64,000 nucleotides of DNA from Streptococcus sp. (GCA_030528055.1 JAUMZQ010000003.1:1-64000), one strand, 5' to 3'. Positions 29,238 to 39,201 are shown, counted from the stretch's first letter. The notes: generated from the letters alone by a model not told the origin. Translations and numbers: made by a program.

Positions 29238-29271
29238 TAACATATAAATACATTATAAGGAGGAAGATAAC

Positions 29272-30297
29272 ATGAAAGCAGTTGTTGTGAATCATGATAG
29301 CACAGGTGTTGAAGTAGTTGAAAAAGCATTACGTCCTCTTAAAACGGGTGAAGCACTTGTTGGCATTGAATATTGCGGTGTCTGTCATACGGACTTACAC
29401 GTTGCTCACGGTGATTTTGGACAAGTTCCAGGTCGGACTTTAGGTCACGAAGGAATCGGGATTGTTAAAGCTGTAGCTCCTGATGTTACCAGCTTAAAAG
29501 TTGGTGATCGTGTCAGCGTTGCATGGTTTTTTGAAGGTTGTGGTATGTGTGAGTATTGTACCACAGGTCGAGAAACTTTGTGTCGTCATGTAAAAAATGC
29601 AGGCTACTCCGTAGACGGTGGAATGGCGCAGGAATGTATTGTTACTGCTGATTATGCCGTCAAAGTTCCAGAAGGTTTGGATCCGGCGCAAGCATCCTCT
29701 ATTACTTGTGCTGGTGTCACCACTTATAAGGCTATTAAAGAAGCTCATGCTAAACCGGGTCAATGGATTGTTATCTATGGAGCTGGAGGTTTGGGAAATT
29801 TAGCTGTTCAATATGCTAAAAAAGTATTTAACGCTCATGTTATTGCGGTAGATATTAACAATGATAAGTTAGAACTAGCTAAAAAAGTTGGAGCAGATAT
29901 GGTTATCAATGGTTTAGAAGTTGAAGATGTACCAGCTTTGATTCAAGAAAAAACAGGTGGAGCTCATTCTGCTGTGGTGACGGCTGTTTCAAAAGTTGCC
30001 TTTAACCAAGCAGTTGATAGTGTCAGAGCTGGAGGTCGCATTGTTGCAGTTGGTCTACCATCTGAAATGATGGAGTTAAGCATTGTAAAAACAGTATTAG
30101 ATGGTATTCAAGTCGTCGGCTCTCTAGTTGGAACAAGAGAAGATTTAGAAGAAGCTTTCCAATTTGGTGTGGAAGGTTTAGTTGTACCAGTTGTTCAAAC
30201 TCGCCCTATTTCAGATGCAGAAAAAGTTTTTGCTGAAATGGAAGCTGGTCAAATTACTGGACGCATGGTATTAGATTTTAAAAATCAAGGAGCATAA
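29272..30297 (+). CDS. adhP: Zinc-dependent alcohol dehydrogenase
   Basis: A 341-residue medium-chain dehydrogenase that interconverts ethanol and acetaldehyde with NAD. Catalytic zinc ligands occur in [11 protein letters not shown] and LGHEGIG, and structural zinc ligands in [16 protein letters not shown]. The NAD-binding loop is [22 protein letters not shown] precedes the ATG. Only ten bases separate it from ahpC, and no terminator lies between them, so adhP-ahpC-ahpF is probably one operon under CcpA control. Confidence 0.92.
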   Translation: MKAVVVNHDSTGVEVVEKALRPLKTGEALVGIEYCGVCHTDLHVAHGDFGQVPGRTLGHEGIGIVKAVAPDVTSLKVGDRVSVAWFFEGCGMCEYCTTGRETLCRHVKNAGYSVDGGMAQECIVTADYAVKVPEGLDPAQASSITCAGVTTYKAIKEAHAKPGQWIVIYGAGGLGNLAVQYAKKVFNAHVIAVDINNDKLELAKKVGADMVINGLEVEDVPALIQEKTGGAHSAVVTAVSKVAFNQAVDSVRAGGRIVAVGLPSEMMELSIVKTVLDGIQVVGSLVGTREDLEEAFQFGVEGLVVPVVQTRPISDAEKVFAEMEAGQITGRMVLDFKNQGA

Positions 30298-30307
30298 AGG
30301 AGAAACA

Positions 30308-30868
30308 ATGTCAATTATCGGTAAAGAAATCGTTGAATTTAAAGCAGAAGCGTATCATAATGGGAAATTTATCACTGTTTCAAGTGAAGATTTTAAAGGG
30401 AAATGGAACATTGTTTGTTTTTATCCCGCAGATTTTTCATTTGTTTGTCCTACTGAATTAGAGGACTTACAAGCCTATTATCAAGAATTACAAGGGTTGG
30501 GGGTAGAAGTTTATTCAGTATCTACTGATACACACTTCACACATAAAGCTTGGCACGATGATTCAGAAGCCATTAATAAAATTGAGTATATCATGATTGG
30601 TGATCCGTCTCATGTGATTTCAAAAGGATTTGAAGTATTATCTGAAGATGGATTATCACAACGAGGAACTTTTATTATTGATCCAGATGGTATTATCCAA
30701 ACAATGGAAATCAATGCGGATGGTATTGGTCGCGATGCTTCAGGTTTAGTAGATAAGATTCGTGCAGGTCAATATGTTCGTTCACATCCAGGTGAAGTCT
30801 GCCCTGCCAAATGGAAAGAAGGAGAAGAAACGTTAACACCAAGTCTTGATTTAGTAGGTAAAATTTAG
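30308..30868 (+). CDS. ahpC: Alkyl hydroperoxide reductase subunit C (typical 2-Cys peroxiredoxin)
   Basis: The 186-residue peroxidase has its peroxidatic cysteine in [11 protein letters not shown] and its resolving cysteine in [10 protein letters not shown]. The C-terminal YF-type motif region is short ([11 protein letters not shown]). It reduces hydrogen peroxide and organic hydroperoxides and is recycled by AhpF, encoded next. AAGGAG precedes the ATG. Confidence 0.96.
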   Translation: MSIIGKEIVEFKAEAYHNGKFITVSSEDFKGKWNIVCFYPADFSFVCPTELEDLQAYYQELQGLGVEVYSVSTDTHFTHKAWHDDSEAINKIEYIMIGDPSHVISKGFEVLSEDGLSQRGTFIIDPDGIIQTMEINADGIGRDASGLVDKIRAGQYVRSHPGEVCPAKWKEGEETLTPSLDLVGKI

Positions 30869-30877
30869 GAGGATAAG

Positions 30878-32407
30878 ATGGCTTTAGAAAAAACAATTCG
30901 TGAGCAACTGAGTCAGTATTTAGCTTTACTAGAATCCGACTTGGTTTTTCAGGCTAGTCTAGGAGAAGACGAGCAGTCACTGAAAGTCCGCGAATTTTTA
31001 GAAGAAATTGTAGACTTATCACCACGATTGAAGATTGAAGCAGTTGCAGATAATCGAACGCCTAGTTTTGGAATTAGTAAACCAAATGAAGTGGCTCGTG
31101 TTCGGTTTGCTGGTTTGCCACTGGGTCATGAGTTCACCTCCTTTGTATTGGCTCTTCTTCAAGTATCAGGACGTGCACCAAAAATTGAAGAATCTTTGAT
31201 TACTAAGATTAAAGCTATCAAAGAGAGTGCTCATTTCGAAACCTATGTAAGCCTCACTTGTCATAATTGTCCAGATGTTGTTCAAGCTTTAAATATTATG
31301 TCTATTTTAAATCCTAATATCAGTCATACAATGATTGAGGGAGGAATGTTTAAAGAAGAAATTGATCAGCATAAAATCATGGCTGTTCCAACGGTATTTT
31401 TAGATGGAAAAGAAGTAGCCAGTGGTCGTATGAGCATGGAGCAATTATTAGAATTGGTCGTTGTTCCAGATGTTGATGAGTACCAAGACAAAGCCCCTTA
31501 TGATGTACTGGTCATTGGTGGAGGTCCTGCTGGGAACAGTGCGGCTATCTATGCAGCTCGTAAGGGTATCAGAACGGGTATGGTTGTAGAAATTTACGGT
31601 GGACAAGTAATGGAGACTGTAGGAATCGAAAATATGATTGGAACTTCTTACACAGAAGGGCCTAAATTAATGGCTAGTGTAGAAGAACATGCCAAACAAT
31701 ACCCTATCGATATTATGAAAGGGCAACGTGTTGTCAAGGTTGAAAAGAAAGATTTTGTTGAAGTCACTTTAAAAAATGGAGCTGTTTTAAAATCAAAAAC
31801 GATTATTTTAGCTCTAGGTGCTAAGTGGCGTTCAATAAATGTTCCAGGAGAAGAAGAATTTCGCAACAAAGGTGTGACTTACTGTCCACACTGTGATGGT
31901 CCACTTTTTGAAGGAGAGAATGTTGCTGTTGTAGGTGGTGGTAATTCGGGCATTGAAGCAGCTATTGATCTGTCTGGCTTGGCCAAACAGGTAACAGTAT
32001 TTGAATTTTTACCACAGCTGAAAGCAGATCAAGTTCTTCAAGACAGAGCAAATGCTATCAGTAATCTAACTATTCATACTAATGTTGCAGTTCAAGAAAT
32101 TCAAGGTAATGATCAAGTCGAAAAAATTATATTTGAGAACCGAGAAACCAAAGAACGCCAAGAAGCGGATGTGAAAGGTGTCTTTGTTCAAATTGGTTTG
32201 GTACCAAGTACTGATTGGCTAAAAGATAGTGGTATTCAACTGAACCAACGTGGCGAGATTGAAGTAGACGCTCACGGTGCGACCACAGTTGAAGGGATTT
32301 ATGCTGCTGGTGACTGCACCAATAGTGCCTACAAACAAATTATTATTTCAATGGGATCTGGTGCAACAGCTGCACTAGGTGCATTTGATTATCTTATCCG
32401 CTTGTAG
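30878..32407 (+). CDS. ahpF: Alkyl hydroperoxide reductase subunit F
   Basis: A 509-residue flavoprotein. The N-terminal double thioredoxin-fold domain carries CHNC (LTCHNCPDVV). A FAD site GGGPAGNSAAIYAARKG follows, then the second redox centre CPHCDGP and an NADPH site VVGGGNSGIEAAIDL. The C-terminal FAD contact is AAGDCTNSAYKQI. It passes electrons from NADH to AhpC. It is the last gene of the operon, with the start 9 bases after ahpC and AGGAGG in that gap. Confidence 0.96.
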   Translation: MALEKTIREQLSQYLALLESDLVFQASLGEDEQSLKVREFLEEIVDLSPRLKIEAVADNRTPSFGISKPNEVARVRFAGLPLGHEFTSFVLALLQVSGRAPKIEESLITKIKAIKESAHFETYVSLTCHNCPDVVQALNIMSILNPNISHTMIEGGMFKEEIDQHKIMAVPTVFLDGKEVASGRMSMEQLLELVVVPDVDEYQDKAPYDVLVIGGGPAGNSAAIYAARKGIRTGMVVEIYGGQVMETVGIENMIGTSYTEGPKLMASVEEHAKQYPIDIMKGQRVVKVEKKDFVEVTLKNGAVLKSKTIILALGAKWRSINVPGEEEFRNKGVTYCPHCDGPLFEGENVAVVGGGNSGIEAAIDLSGLAKQVTVFEFLPQLKADQVLQDRANAISNLTIHTNVAVQEIQGNDQVEKIIFENRETKERQEADVKGVFVQIGLVPSTDWLKDSGIQLNQRGEIEVDAHGATTVEGIYAAGDCTNSAYKQIIISMGSGATAALGAFDYLIRL

Positions 32408-32475
32408 AAAAATAACTCACTCATTACATCATTATCGCAATGTTTTATATGATTTTTGAAAAGTTATTCTTATTG

Positions 32476-32509
32476 AATAGCTCTAACTCGTCATTGGGTT
32501 AGAGCTATT
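32476..32509 (+). terminator. Terminator of the adhP-ahpCF operon
   Basis: Perfect 12-base arms AATAGCTCTAAC (32476-32487) and GTTAGAGCTATT (32498-32509), then TTAGTTT. Confidence 0.75.
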
Positions 32510-32626
32510 TTAGTTTATTATCTGTATTGGTTACTGGTTATTCATATCCCTTTTATTGTCCGTTGTTAAAAGAATAGTTAAAGTATCTGAATAATAATTC
32601 CTGCAATAGAATATTTATGAAATTTT

Positions 32627-32655
32627 TTGAATTTTATAAAAATTTATGCTATAAT
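32627..32655 (+). promoter_or_regulatory. Promoter of the polar amino acid ABC operon
   Basis: TTGAAT (32627-32632), 17-base spacer, TATAAT (32650-32655) with an extended TGC just before it. The ATG is at 32684. Confidence 0.75.
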
Positions 32656-32683
32656 AAAAAAATCTATTTTTTAAGGAGGGGAT

Positions 32684-33325
32684 ATGTCTTATATTTTTAA
32701 TATTATACCTAGTTTACTAGAAGGAAGTTTAGTGACAATAGAGGTATTTTTAATTGTTCTTATTTTGTCTGTTCCTCTTGGAGCTATTATTGCATTTTTG
32801 ATGAAGATAAATAATGCTTTCTTAAATCTTATCCTTCATTTATATATTTTAATCATGAGAGGAACACCTCTTTTATTGCAATTAATTTTTGTTTACTTTG
32901 TCCTCCCAAGTGTCGGCATTGCTTTTGATAGAATGCCCGCAGCTATACTAGCTTTTACTTTGAATTACGCAGCCTATTTTGCAGAAGTATTCCGAGGAGG
33001 AATTGATGCGATTCCAACTGGACAATACGAAGCAGCAAAAGTTTTAAAAATGAGTCAGTTTCAAACGGTTCGTTATATTATTCTTCCACAAGTGATTAAG
33101 ATTGTTTTACCGAGTGTTTTTAATGAAATCATTAATCTTGTAAAAGATTCTTCCTTAGTCTATGTAGTAGGTGTTGGAGATTTACTATTAGCAAGCAAGA
33201 CAGCTGCCAATCGTGATGCTACTTTAGCACCGATGTTTATTGCTGGTGCCATTTATTTGATTTTAATAGGGGTAGTTACCTTTATTTCAAAACAAATGGA
33301 GAAGAAATTCAACTATTATAAATAA
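32684..33325 (+). CDS. Polar amino acid ABC transporter permease
   Basis: A 213-residue HisM/GlnP-type permease with about five spans and the cytoplasmic EAA loop YEAAKVLKMSQFQTVRYIILPQ, which contacts the ATPase. First gene of a three-gene importer. GGAGGGG precedes the ATG. The amino acid imported cannot be told from this subunit. Confidence 0.88.
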   Translation: MSYIFNIIPSLLEGSLVTIEVFLIVLILSVPLGAIIAFLMKINNAFLNLILHLYILIMRGTPLLLQLIFVYFVLPSVGIAFDRMPAAILAFTLNYAAYFAEVFRGGIDAIPTGQYEAAKVLKMSQFQTVRYIILPQVIKIVLPSVFNEIINLVKDSSLVYVVGVGDLLLASKTAANRDATLAPMFIAGAIYLILIGVVTFISKQMEKKFNYYK

Positions 33326-33334
33326 GGAGAAGGA

Positions 33335-33964
33335 ATGTTAGAACTAAAAAATATTTCAAAAAAATTTGGTGATAAAGAAATTTTTACAAATTTTAATCTA
33401 ATAGTTGAAAAAGGCGAAGTTCTTTCCTTAGTTGGACCATCTGGTGGCGGAAAGACAACTTTATTAAGAATGTTAGCTGGTCTTGAAAAAGTAGACTCTG
33501 GACAACTATTTGATAATGGTCAAGAAGTCGAAATCGATCATTTAGAAACTAAAAATTTATTAGGCTTTGTTTTCCAAGATTTTCAGTTGTTTCCTCACCT
33601 GACAGTTTTAGAAAATCTAACCTTATCACCGATTAAAATTCTTGGACTTTCTGAAAAAGAAACGGTTGCTAAAGCAAGAAAATTATTAGAGACACTTGGC
33701 TTGAAAGAACACCAAGAAGCTTATCCTTTTTCTTTATCAGGAGGTCAAAAACAACGCGTAGCTCTTGCAAGAGCGATGATGATTGATCCTGAAATTATTG
33801 GTTATGATGAACCAACTAGTGCTCTAGATCCAGCACTGAGACAGGAAGTTGAAAAGCTAATTTTAGAAAATAAAGAAAGTGGCATTACACAAATTGTTGT
33901 TACTCATGATTTGCAATTTGCTGAGAATATTTCAGATAGAATTATAAAAATTAATCCAAAGTAA
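33335..33964 (+). CDS. Polar amino acid ABC transporter ATPase
   Basis: The 209-residue ATPase has Walker A GPSGGGKTT, signature LSGGQKQRVALARAM, Walker B IIGYDEPTSALDP and switch histidine VTHDLQFA. It lacks the usual 30-residue C-terminal region of GlnQ-type proteins and so is short for the family, but all catalytic motifs are intact. It lies 9 bases after the permease gene and 12 before the binding-protein gene. Confidence 0.88.
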   Translation: MLELKNISKKFGDKEIFTNFNLIVEKGEVLSLVGPSGGGKTTLLRMLAGLEKVDSGQLFDNGQEVEIDHLETKNLLGFVFQDFQLFPHLTVLENLTLSPIKILGLSEKETVAKARKLLETLGLKEHQEAYPFSLSGGQKQRVALARAMMIDPEIIGYDEPTSALDPALRQEVEKLILENKESGITQIVVTHDLQFAENISDRIIKINPK

Positions 33965-33976
33965 GAGGAGATAGAT

Positions 33977-34810
33977 ATGAAATTAAACAAATTTTTAGTA
34001 GCTTTATTATCGGTGATGTGTGCTGTGATACTGGTATCCTGTTCACAATCAAATACATCCAAAACTCAAGATAATTGGGAAAAATACAAGGATGAAAAAA
34101 CCATAACCATCGGTTTTGACAATACATTTGTTCCGATGGGATTTAAAGACAAAGATGGGAAGAACACTGGTTTTGATATTGACTTAGCCAATGCCGTATT
34201 TGAAGAATATGGGATTAAGGTTAAGTGGCAACCGATTAACTGGGATTTGAAAGAAACTGAGTTAAAAAATGGAAAAATTGATTTAATTTGGAATGGTTAT
34301 TCAGTGACAGATGAACGGAAAGAAAAGGTTTTATTTTCAGATACTTATATGAAAAATGAACAGGTTCTTGTAACGAAAAAATCTTCTAAAATTACAAGTT
34401 TCAGCGATATGAAAGGTAAAACTTTAGGAGCTCAATCGGGTTCTTCTGGTTACGATACTTTTACGAGTAATCCTAAAATCTTAAAAGATATTGTTAAAGA
34501 TAATGACGCAACGCAGTATGAAACATTTACACAAGCCTTAATTGATTTGAAAAATGATCGGATTGATGGTTTGTTGATTGATAAAGTTTATGCTAATTAC
34601 TATTTAGAGCAAGAAGGTGCTTTAGACCAATATAATATTATAAAGAGTGAATTTGACGGAGAAGATTTTGCCGTTGGAGCGAGAAAGACAGATAAAACTT
34701 TGGTTAAAAATATTAATAAAGCCTTCAAAAACTTATACGAATCAGGAAAATTCCAAGAAATCTCTAAAAAATGGTTTGGAGAAGATGTGGCTAGCGATAG
34801 TATAAAATAA
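33977..34810 (+). CDS. Amino acid-binding lipoprotein of the ABC importer
   Basis: The 277-residue substrate-binding protein has a lipoprotein signal ending VILVSC, with the lipidated cysteine at residue 22. The bacterial solute-binding family 3 domain follows (TITIGFDNTFVPMGFKDKDG, then TGFDIDLANAVFEEYG). Its aspartate and arginine positions (GFDIDLA; SVTDERKEKV) fit binding of an alpha-amino acid, possibly glutamine or cystine. The exact ligand is not decided. Last gene of the operon. Confidence 0.87.
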   Translation: MKLNKFLVALLSVMCAVILVSCSQSNTSKTQDNWEKYKDEKTITIGFDNTFVPMGFKDKDGKNTGFDIDLANAVFEEYGIKVKWQPINWDLKETELKNGKIDLIWNGYSVTDERKEKVLFSDTYMKNEQVLVTKKSSKITSFSDMKGKTLGAQSGSSGYDTFTSNPKILKDIVKDNDATQYETFTQALIDLKNDRIDGLLIDKVYANYYLEQEGALDQYNIIKSEFDGEDFAVGARKTDKTLVKNINKAFKNLYESGKFQEISKKWFGEDVASDSIK

Positions 34811-34899
34811 GTAAATTTTAACACATGAATCTCTTATCAAGTGATAAATATAAAATTCCATAATGGTATACTCATTAATTTTTGATACAATTGAATCAG

Positions 34900-34951
34900 A
34901 AAACAACCTTTTTCCACAGTTGAAAATTTGCTGTGAAAAAAGGTTGTTTTT
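34900..34951. terminator. Bidirectional terminator, ABC operon and ROK gene
   Basis: Arms of about 20 bases (34900-34919 and 34931-34951) with a short loop and T5 on the plus strand. It touches the stop of the convergent ROK gene. Confidence 0.8.
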
Positions 34952-36137
34952 AGTTTAAAAGAAGCCATTTTTGAATAGCAAGTCCGCTAGCTGATAGAGC
35001 ACAGTTAAAGGTGTTGTATGGAACAATTTCAACGACAGGAGCTATCTGCGTTTGAAGTAGTTTAGGTTCAATTGTGATGTATTCATACAGTGTTTTGACA
35101 AGTTTAGGGTTGGATAGAAGAGGGCTGTGAAGATAGATTTTTTGAGAATCTATTAATAAAGAAAGGTTGAATAAAGATTGAGCTAAAAATTTAATAGCTG
35201 TATGCAACAAATTCAAAATAGAAGGGTCTCCCAATTCGTAGGCTAAGAGTAATTTTTCCATAGACAATTCTTCAGAAGTTGAGATGATATTTTTGAGGAT
35301 AGTATCAGGTGCATTTTCGTACAACAATTTCGCTTTTTTTAACAACCAAGATTCACCAAGATAAGTTTGGAGGCATCCACGTTTTCCACAGGAACAAAGT
35401 TCCCCATCAAGAAAGACAATAGTATGCCCTATTTCACCAATAACGGCATTATTCTTACCATAAATATGCCCATTATACATGTAGGAACAATGCATACCAC
35501 GTTTAAAATGAAAGAAGATAAAATTATCATCGGACTGATTTTGTGAAAATAAGCGTTGAGCAATTGCCATACAATTCACATTATTTGAAATATAAATAGG
35601 ATAGGGACATTCTTTTTTAATGGTATCTAGTCTAAAATCTTTCCATAATTGATTATCTGTTATAATTAATTTACTTCCTTCTAAATAGCGACCAGGAATA
35701 GCTATTCCTATTGCTGTAATGAGATATTCTTTGTTTTGGGAGATAAATTTTTTAAGGTGATACAGATATAGTTGGCTTCCTTGTTCCAACAAGTCAGATT
35801 TACTGATCTCTGCGGAGTAGCTAGTGAGTATTTCACCGATGTTAGTTGTTAAGGTGAATGTGAAGTAATTTTCAGTAATTTCACTACCAATATAAAAGGA
35901 ATGATGAGGATTTATTGTTAGTAGAATTTTTTTACGACCGACTTTTTGAATGTCATTTTCTTCTTCACCAATTTCAAGAATTTCACCGTTTGCTAGAAGT
36001 TCCGAAGTAATACTACTTGTTGTAGCTGGTGTAATATGGGTATCTTTAGCAATATCAACCCTAGAAATTGGTCCCTTGACATAAATTGTTTCAAGGATGG
36101 TAGCGCGTAATAGTTTCTGTTTTTTTGAGATAGCCAT
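34950..36137 (-). CDS. ROK-family transcriptional regulator (NagC/XylR type)
   Basis: A 395-residue regulator with an N-terminal winged helix (residues about 8-65, VDIAKDTHITPATTSSITSELL). A ROK sugar-kinase-like domain follows, with the zinc-binding CSCGKRGCLQTYLG. The phosphate-binding DxGxT loop seen in active ROK kinases is degenerate, so it is a regulator and not a kinase. It diverges from the PTS genes over a 155-base region that holds a consensus promoter and a cre site. It probably controls the beta-glucan locus in response to a beta-glucoside phosphate; that ligand is inferred. Confidence 0.85.
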   Translation of the reverse strand: MAISKKQKLLRATILETIYVKGPISRVDIAKDTHITPATTSSITSELLANGEILEIGEEENDIQKVGRKKILLTINPHHSFYIGSEITENYFTFTLTTNIGEILTSYSAEISKSDLLEQGSQLYLYHLKKFISQNKEYLITAIGIAIPGRYLEGSKLIITDNQLWKDFRLDTIKKECPYPIYISNNVNCMAIAQRLFSQNQSDDNFIFFHFKRGMHCSYMYNGHIYGKNNAVIGEIGHTIVFLDGELCSCGKRGCLQTYLGESWLLKKAKLLYENAPDTILKNIISTSEELSMEKLLLAYELGDPSILNLLHTAIKFLAQSLFNLSLLIDSQKIYLHSPLLSNPKLVKTLYEYITIEPKLLQTQIAPVVEIVPYNTFNCALSASGLAIQKWLLLN

Positions 36138-36206
36138 GTGTATTTTCCTTCCTAAAAATTTCTCTATATAAATTATAAAAAAAAATCAAAAAAATTTCAA
36201 ATATCC

Positions 36207-36265
36207 TTGACATAAGGATTAATAAATTATAAAATATAATCAAAGAAAAAAAGAAAGCGTTTGCT
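36207..36265 (+). promoter_or_regulatory. Promoter and cre site of the beta-glucoside PTS operon
   Basis: TTGACA (36207-36212), 17-base spacer, TAAAAT (36230-36235). A cre-like site AGAAAGCGTTTGCT at 36252-36265 differs from consensus at one position and lies just after the start point, predicting CcpA repression by roadblock. Confidence 0.75.
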
Positions 36266-36292
36266 TTTAGAAAATAATCAAAGGAGATTGTT

Positions 36293-37567
36293 ATGGACAA
36301 ATTTCTTCAAGAAAAACTAATGCCCATTGCTTTCAAACTCGGAAATAATAAATTTCTAGTGGCTATTCGTGATGGGATTACCTACTCAGTTCCACTTATC
36401 ATTATAGGTTCACTTATGATGATTACTGTTGCCTTTCCTATTCAGGCTTGGCAGGATTTACTTGGGAAAGCGGGAATTGCTGATTACCTATGGAAGGGTG
36501 TTAGCAGTAGTTTTGGATTGATTGGTGTTGTATCTAGCTTTGGTATTGCTTATAGCTTAGCTAAACAGTACAAAGTTGACGGTATCGCAGCCGGTATTAT
36601 TAACCTCTCAGCTTTCATCGTTGTTACACCATTTATCACTGACAAAGCTGGTGCAGCAGGAATTCCAACAGATTATATGGCTTCAAAAGGTCTTTTTGTT
36701 GCTATGGTTTTAGGTCTAGTTAATGGTTATATTTATCAATGGTTTATCAATCACGATATTCAAATTAAGATGCCCGATGGCGTTCCACCAGCAGTATCAA
36801 AGAGCTTCAGTGCTATTATTCCAGGGGCGAGTATCATTGCAGGTTGGCTACTAGTATATGCTACCTTAGGTTCTCTTCATCTTCCTAATTTACATGAAGT
36901 TGCTCAAGTTGTTCTTGGGGTTCCACTTGGTCTGATTGGGAATAATGTTATTGGTCTTTTCTTCCTTGTTATTGTCAATAGCTTACTTTGGTTTGTTGGA
37001 CTTCATGGTGGAAATATTGCAAATAGCATTCTAAAACCTATTTGGATTAGTAATCTTAATGAAAACCAAGCGGCTTTCAAAGCTCATGAAGCATTACCAA
37101 ACATTTTTACTAATGTATTTATGGATAACTTCGTCTTTATAGGTGGTGGTGGAGCAACAATTGGTTTAGTTTTGGCTATTGCCTATATTGTGCGGAAGAA
37201 AAAAGCAAGTGCACAAATGAAGGCATTGGCACCAATCACCATTGTTCCAGGACTGTTCAATATTAATGAGCCAACTATGTTTGGTGTTCCAGTCGTATTG
37301 AATGTTAGTTTGCTCTTCCCATTTGTGTTAGCACCAGCTATTAATTTGATTATTTCATGGGCAGTCATGTCTTCTGGTCTTGTTCCATTAACTTATGCCG
37401 ATCCAGGTTGGACAACTCCTCCAATCATTAGTGGATTCTTGGCTACTGGTAGTATCAGTGCTTCTATTCTTCAATTAATTTTGATTATTATAGATATTGC
37501 GCTATACTTCCCATTTGTATTGGCTTTGGAAAAACGTTATTTACAAGAAGAACACGCAGGAGAGTAA
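36293..37567 (+). CDS. PTS lactose/cellobiose-family IIC permease
   Basis: A 424-residue sugar permease of the lactose-N,N'-diacetylchitobiose-beta-glucoside family, with about ten spans. It starts MDKFLQEKLMPIAFKLGNNK, a typical IIC start, and has the family VGLHGGNIANSI and FNINEPTMFGVPVV stretches, the latter containing the conserved glutamate of the sugar site. With the IIB and IIA proteins encoded downstream it imports and phosphorylates a beta-glucoside, here probably a beta-1,3-linked oligosaccharide given the GH16 enzyme nearby. Confidence 0.9.
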   Translation: MDKFLQEKLMPIAFKLGNNKFLVAIRDGITYSVPLIIIGSLMMITVAFPIQAWQDLLGKAGIADYLWKGVSSSFGLIGVVSSFGIAYSLAKQYKVDGIAAGIINLSAFIVVTPFITDKAGAAGIPTDYMASKGLFVAMVLGLVNGYIYQWFINHDIQIKMPDGVPPAVSKSFSAIIPGASIIAGWLLVYATLGSLHLPNLHEVAQVVLGVPLGLIGNNVIGLFFLVIVNSLLWFVGLHGGNIANSILKPIWISNLNENQAAFKAHEALPNIFTNVFMDNFVFIGGGGATIGLVLAIAYIVRKKKASAQMKALAPITIVPGLFNINEPTMFGVPVVLNVSLLFPFVLAPAINLIISWAVMSSGLVPLTYADPGWTTPPIISGFLATGSISASILQLILIIIDIALYFPFVLALEKRYLQEEHAGE

Positions 37568-37573
37568 GAAATT

Positions 37574-38470
37574 ATGAAGCGTTTGATTAGTGCAAATTCT
37601 TCAGAAATACTAGCGATGAGTTCTGAAGAATTAAAAAATAGTATTAAAGCAAGCGAAGGACGAGTTGTTTTGTCGGAAAATGTTGCCACAAGAGATACAT
37701 TTATTGGCGATGTTACTAATGCGGAGATTGCTAGAGCATTTGGTGCTGATTTGATTTTACTAAATGTAGTAGATGTCTTTGAATCTCGTATTTGTGGTTT
37801 GGATGCTCCAACAGAAGAAATTGTAACTCGTTTGCACGAGCTAGTAGGAGCACCAATTGGAGTCAACCTTGAACCTGTTGATTTGCATGCGGATATGCTA
37901 GAAGATCAAGAAACAATTTCTAAAGGACGTCAAGCAACTGCGGAAACATTCAAACGTATTGAAGAACTTGGTTTTGACTTTGTATGTTTAACAGGCAATC
38001 CAGGAACTGGCGTCAGCAATAATGCTATTATAGAAACGGTTTCACTGGCTAAGCAACACTTTAGTGGTTTAATTATTGCAGGTAAGATGCATGGTGCAGG
38101 TGTCAATGAGGCTTTAATAGACAAAAAAACAGTAACTGCTTTCTTAGATGCTGGGGCGGACATTATCTTAGTGCCAGCAGTTGGTACAGTACCTGGATTT
38201 ACAGATCAAGAATTAAAAGAGATTGTTGATTTCGTCCATCAAGAAGGTGGTTTGGTACTCAGTGCAATTGGTACCAGTCAGGAAAGTTCTGACGAAGATA
38301 CCATTAAGGAGATTGCCATTCGTAATAAAGTATGTGGTGTTGATATTCAACATATTGGTGATGCGGGATATGGTGGACTGGCTCCAGTGGAAAATATTTT
38401 TGCAATGAGCAAGGCCATCCGTGGCGTAAGGCATACTGTCTCACGTATAGCTCGGTCAATTAATCGATAA
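37574..38470 (+). CDS. PTS-linked TIM-barrel-like protein of unknown function
   Basis: The 298-residue protein lies between the IIC and IIB genes of the operon. Visible features are alternating alpha/beta units with glycine- and acid-rich loop ends (GADLILLNVVDV, GAPIGVNLEP, FVCLTGNPGTGVSN, AGADIILVPAVGT, GVDIQHIGDAG), which suggest a TIM barrel. Homologues beside cellobiose-type PTS genes are often labelled haloacid dehalogenase-like or PEP phosphonomutase-like, but neither fit is convincing by eye. No phospho-beta-glucosidase is encoded in the locus, so this protein might act on the imported phosphosugar; that is speculation. Confidence 0.65.
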   Translation: MKRLISANSSEILAMSSEELKNSIKASEGRVVLSENVATRDTFIGDVTNAEIARAFGADLILLNVVDVFESRICGLDAPTEEIVTRLHELVGAPIGVNLEPVDLHADMLEDQETISKGRQATAETFKRIEELGFDFVCLTGNPGTGVSNNAIIETVSLAKQHFSGLIIAGKMHGAGVNEALIDKKTVTAFLDAGADIILVPAVGTVPGFTDQELKEIVDFVHQEGGLVLSAIGTSQESSDEDTIKEIAIRNKVCGVDIQHIGDAGYGGLAPVENIFAMSKAIRGVRHTVSRIARSINR

Positions 38471-38483
38471 AAGGAGAACGAGG

Positions 38484-38798
38484 ATGTCAAAAACAATTAT
38501 GTTAGTTTGTGCTGCAGGAATGAGCACCAGTTTATTGGTAACCAAAATGCAAAAAGCTGCTGAAGAAAAAGGCTTAGATAGAGATATTTTTGCAGTAGCT
38601 TCAACAGAAGCAGACGAAGTGTTAGCGACTAAAAATATTGATGTTTTGCTATTAGGTCCACAAGTTCGCTTTTTGGTTGATCAATTTAAAGAAAAAGTAG
38701 CTGACAAAGGCATTCCAGTAGAGTCTATTCCAATGGCTGATTATGGAATGATGAATGGTCCAAAAGTTTTAGAACTTGCAGAAAAATTGATGGCATAG
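38484..38798 (+). CDS. PTS lactose/cellobiose-family IIB protein
   Basis: A 104-residue cytoplasmic IIB with the phosphorylated cysteine at residue 9 in MLVCAAGMSTSLLV. It carries phosphate from IIA to the sugar during import through IIC. AAGGAG precedes the ATG, 13 bases after the TIM-barrel-like gene. Confidence 0.92.
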   Translation: MSKTIMLVCAAGMSTSLLVTKMQKAAEEKGLDRDIFAVASTEADEVLATKNIDVLLLGPQVRFLVDQFKEKVADKGIPVESIPMADYGMMNGPKVLELAEKLMA

Positions 38799-38811
38799 AT
38801 GGAGGTGAATC

Positions 38812-39129
38812 ATGTATCAAGAGGAAGAATTGCAAACAATAATGTCCTTAATCATGTATGGTGGTGAAGCAAAATCAAGTGCATTTGAAGCTATTGCAGT
38901 GGCAAAAGAAGGTGATTTTGATAAGGCAGATGAAAAAATTAAGCAAGCGCAAGAAGCGTTAAATTTAGCACATCATGCACAAACTGAAATGTTAACCAAA
39001 GAAGCAAGTGGAGATGGCGCTAAGGTTGGATTGCTGATGGTACATGGTCAAGATCATCTAATGACAAGTATTTGTTTCGTGGATTTAGCGAAAGAATTCA
39101 TTGATGTTTATAAAGAATTAAAGAAATAA
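38812..39129 (+). CDS. PTS lactose/cellobiose-family IIA protein
   Basis: A 105-residue helical IIA with the conserved active-site histidine in GLLMVHGQDHLMTS. It takes phosphate from HPr and passes it to IIB. Last PTS gene; GGAGG precedes the ATG. Confidence 0.92.
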   Translation: MYQEEELQTIMSLIMYGGEAKSSAFEAIAVAKEGDFDKADEKIKQAQEALNLAHHAQTEMLTKEASGDGAKVGLLMVHGQDHLMTSICFVDLAKEFIDVYKELKK

Positions 39130-39201
39130 GATTTTAGTAGTTTGTTTTAGATTGTGTCTTGCAATCTTTAGAGGGTAAGGGATAATCTTTTCGTGAGAAG
39201 A

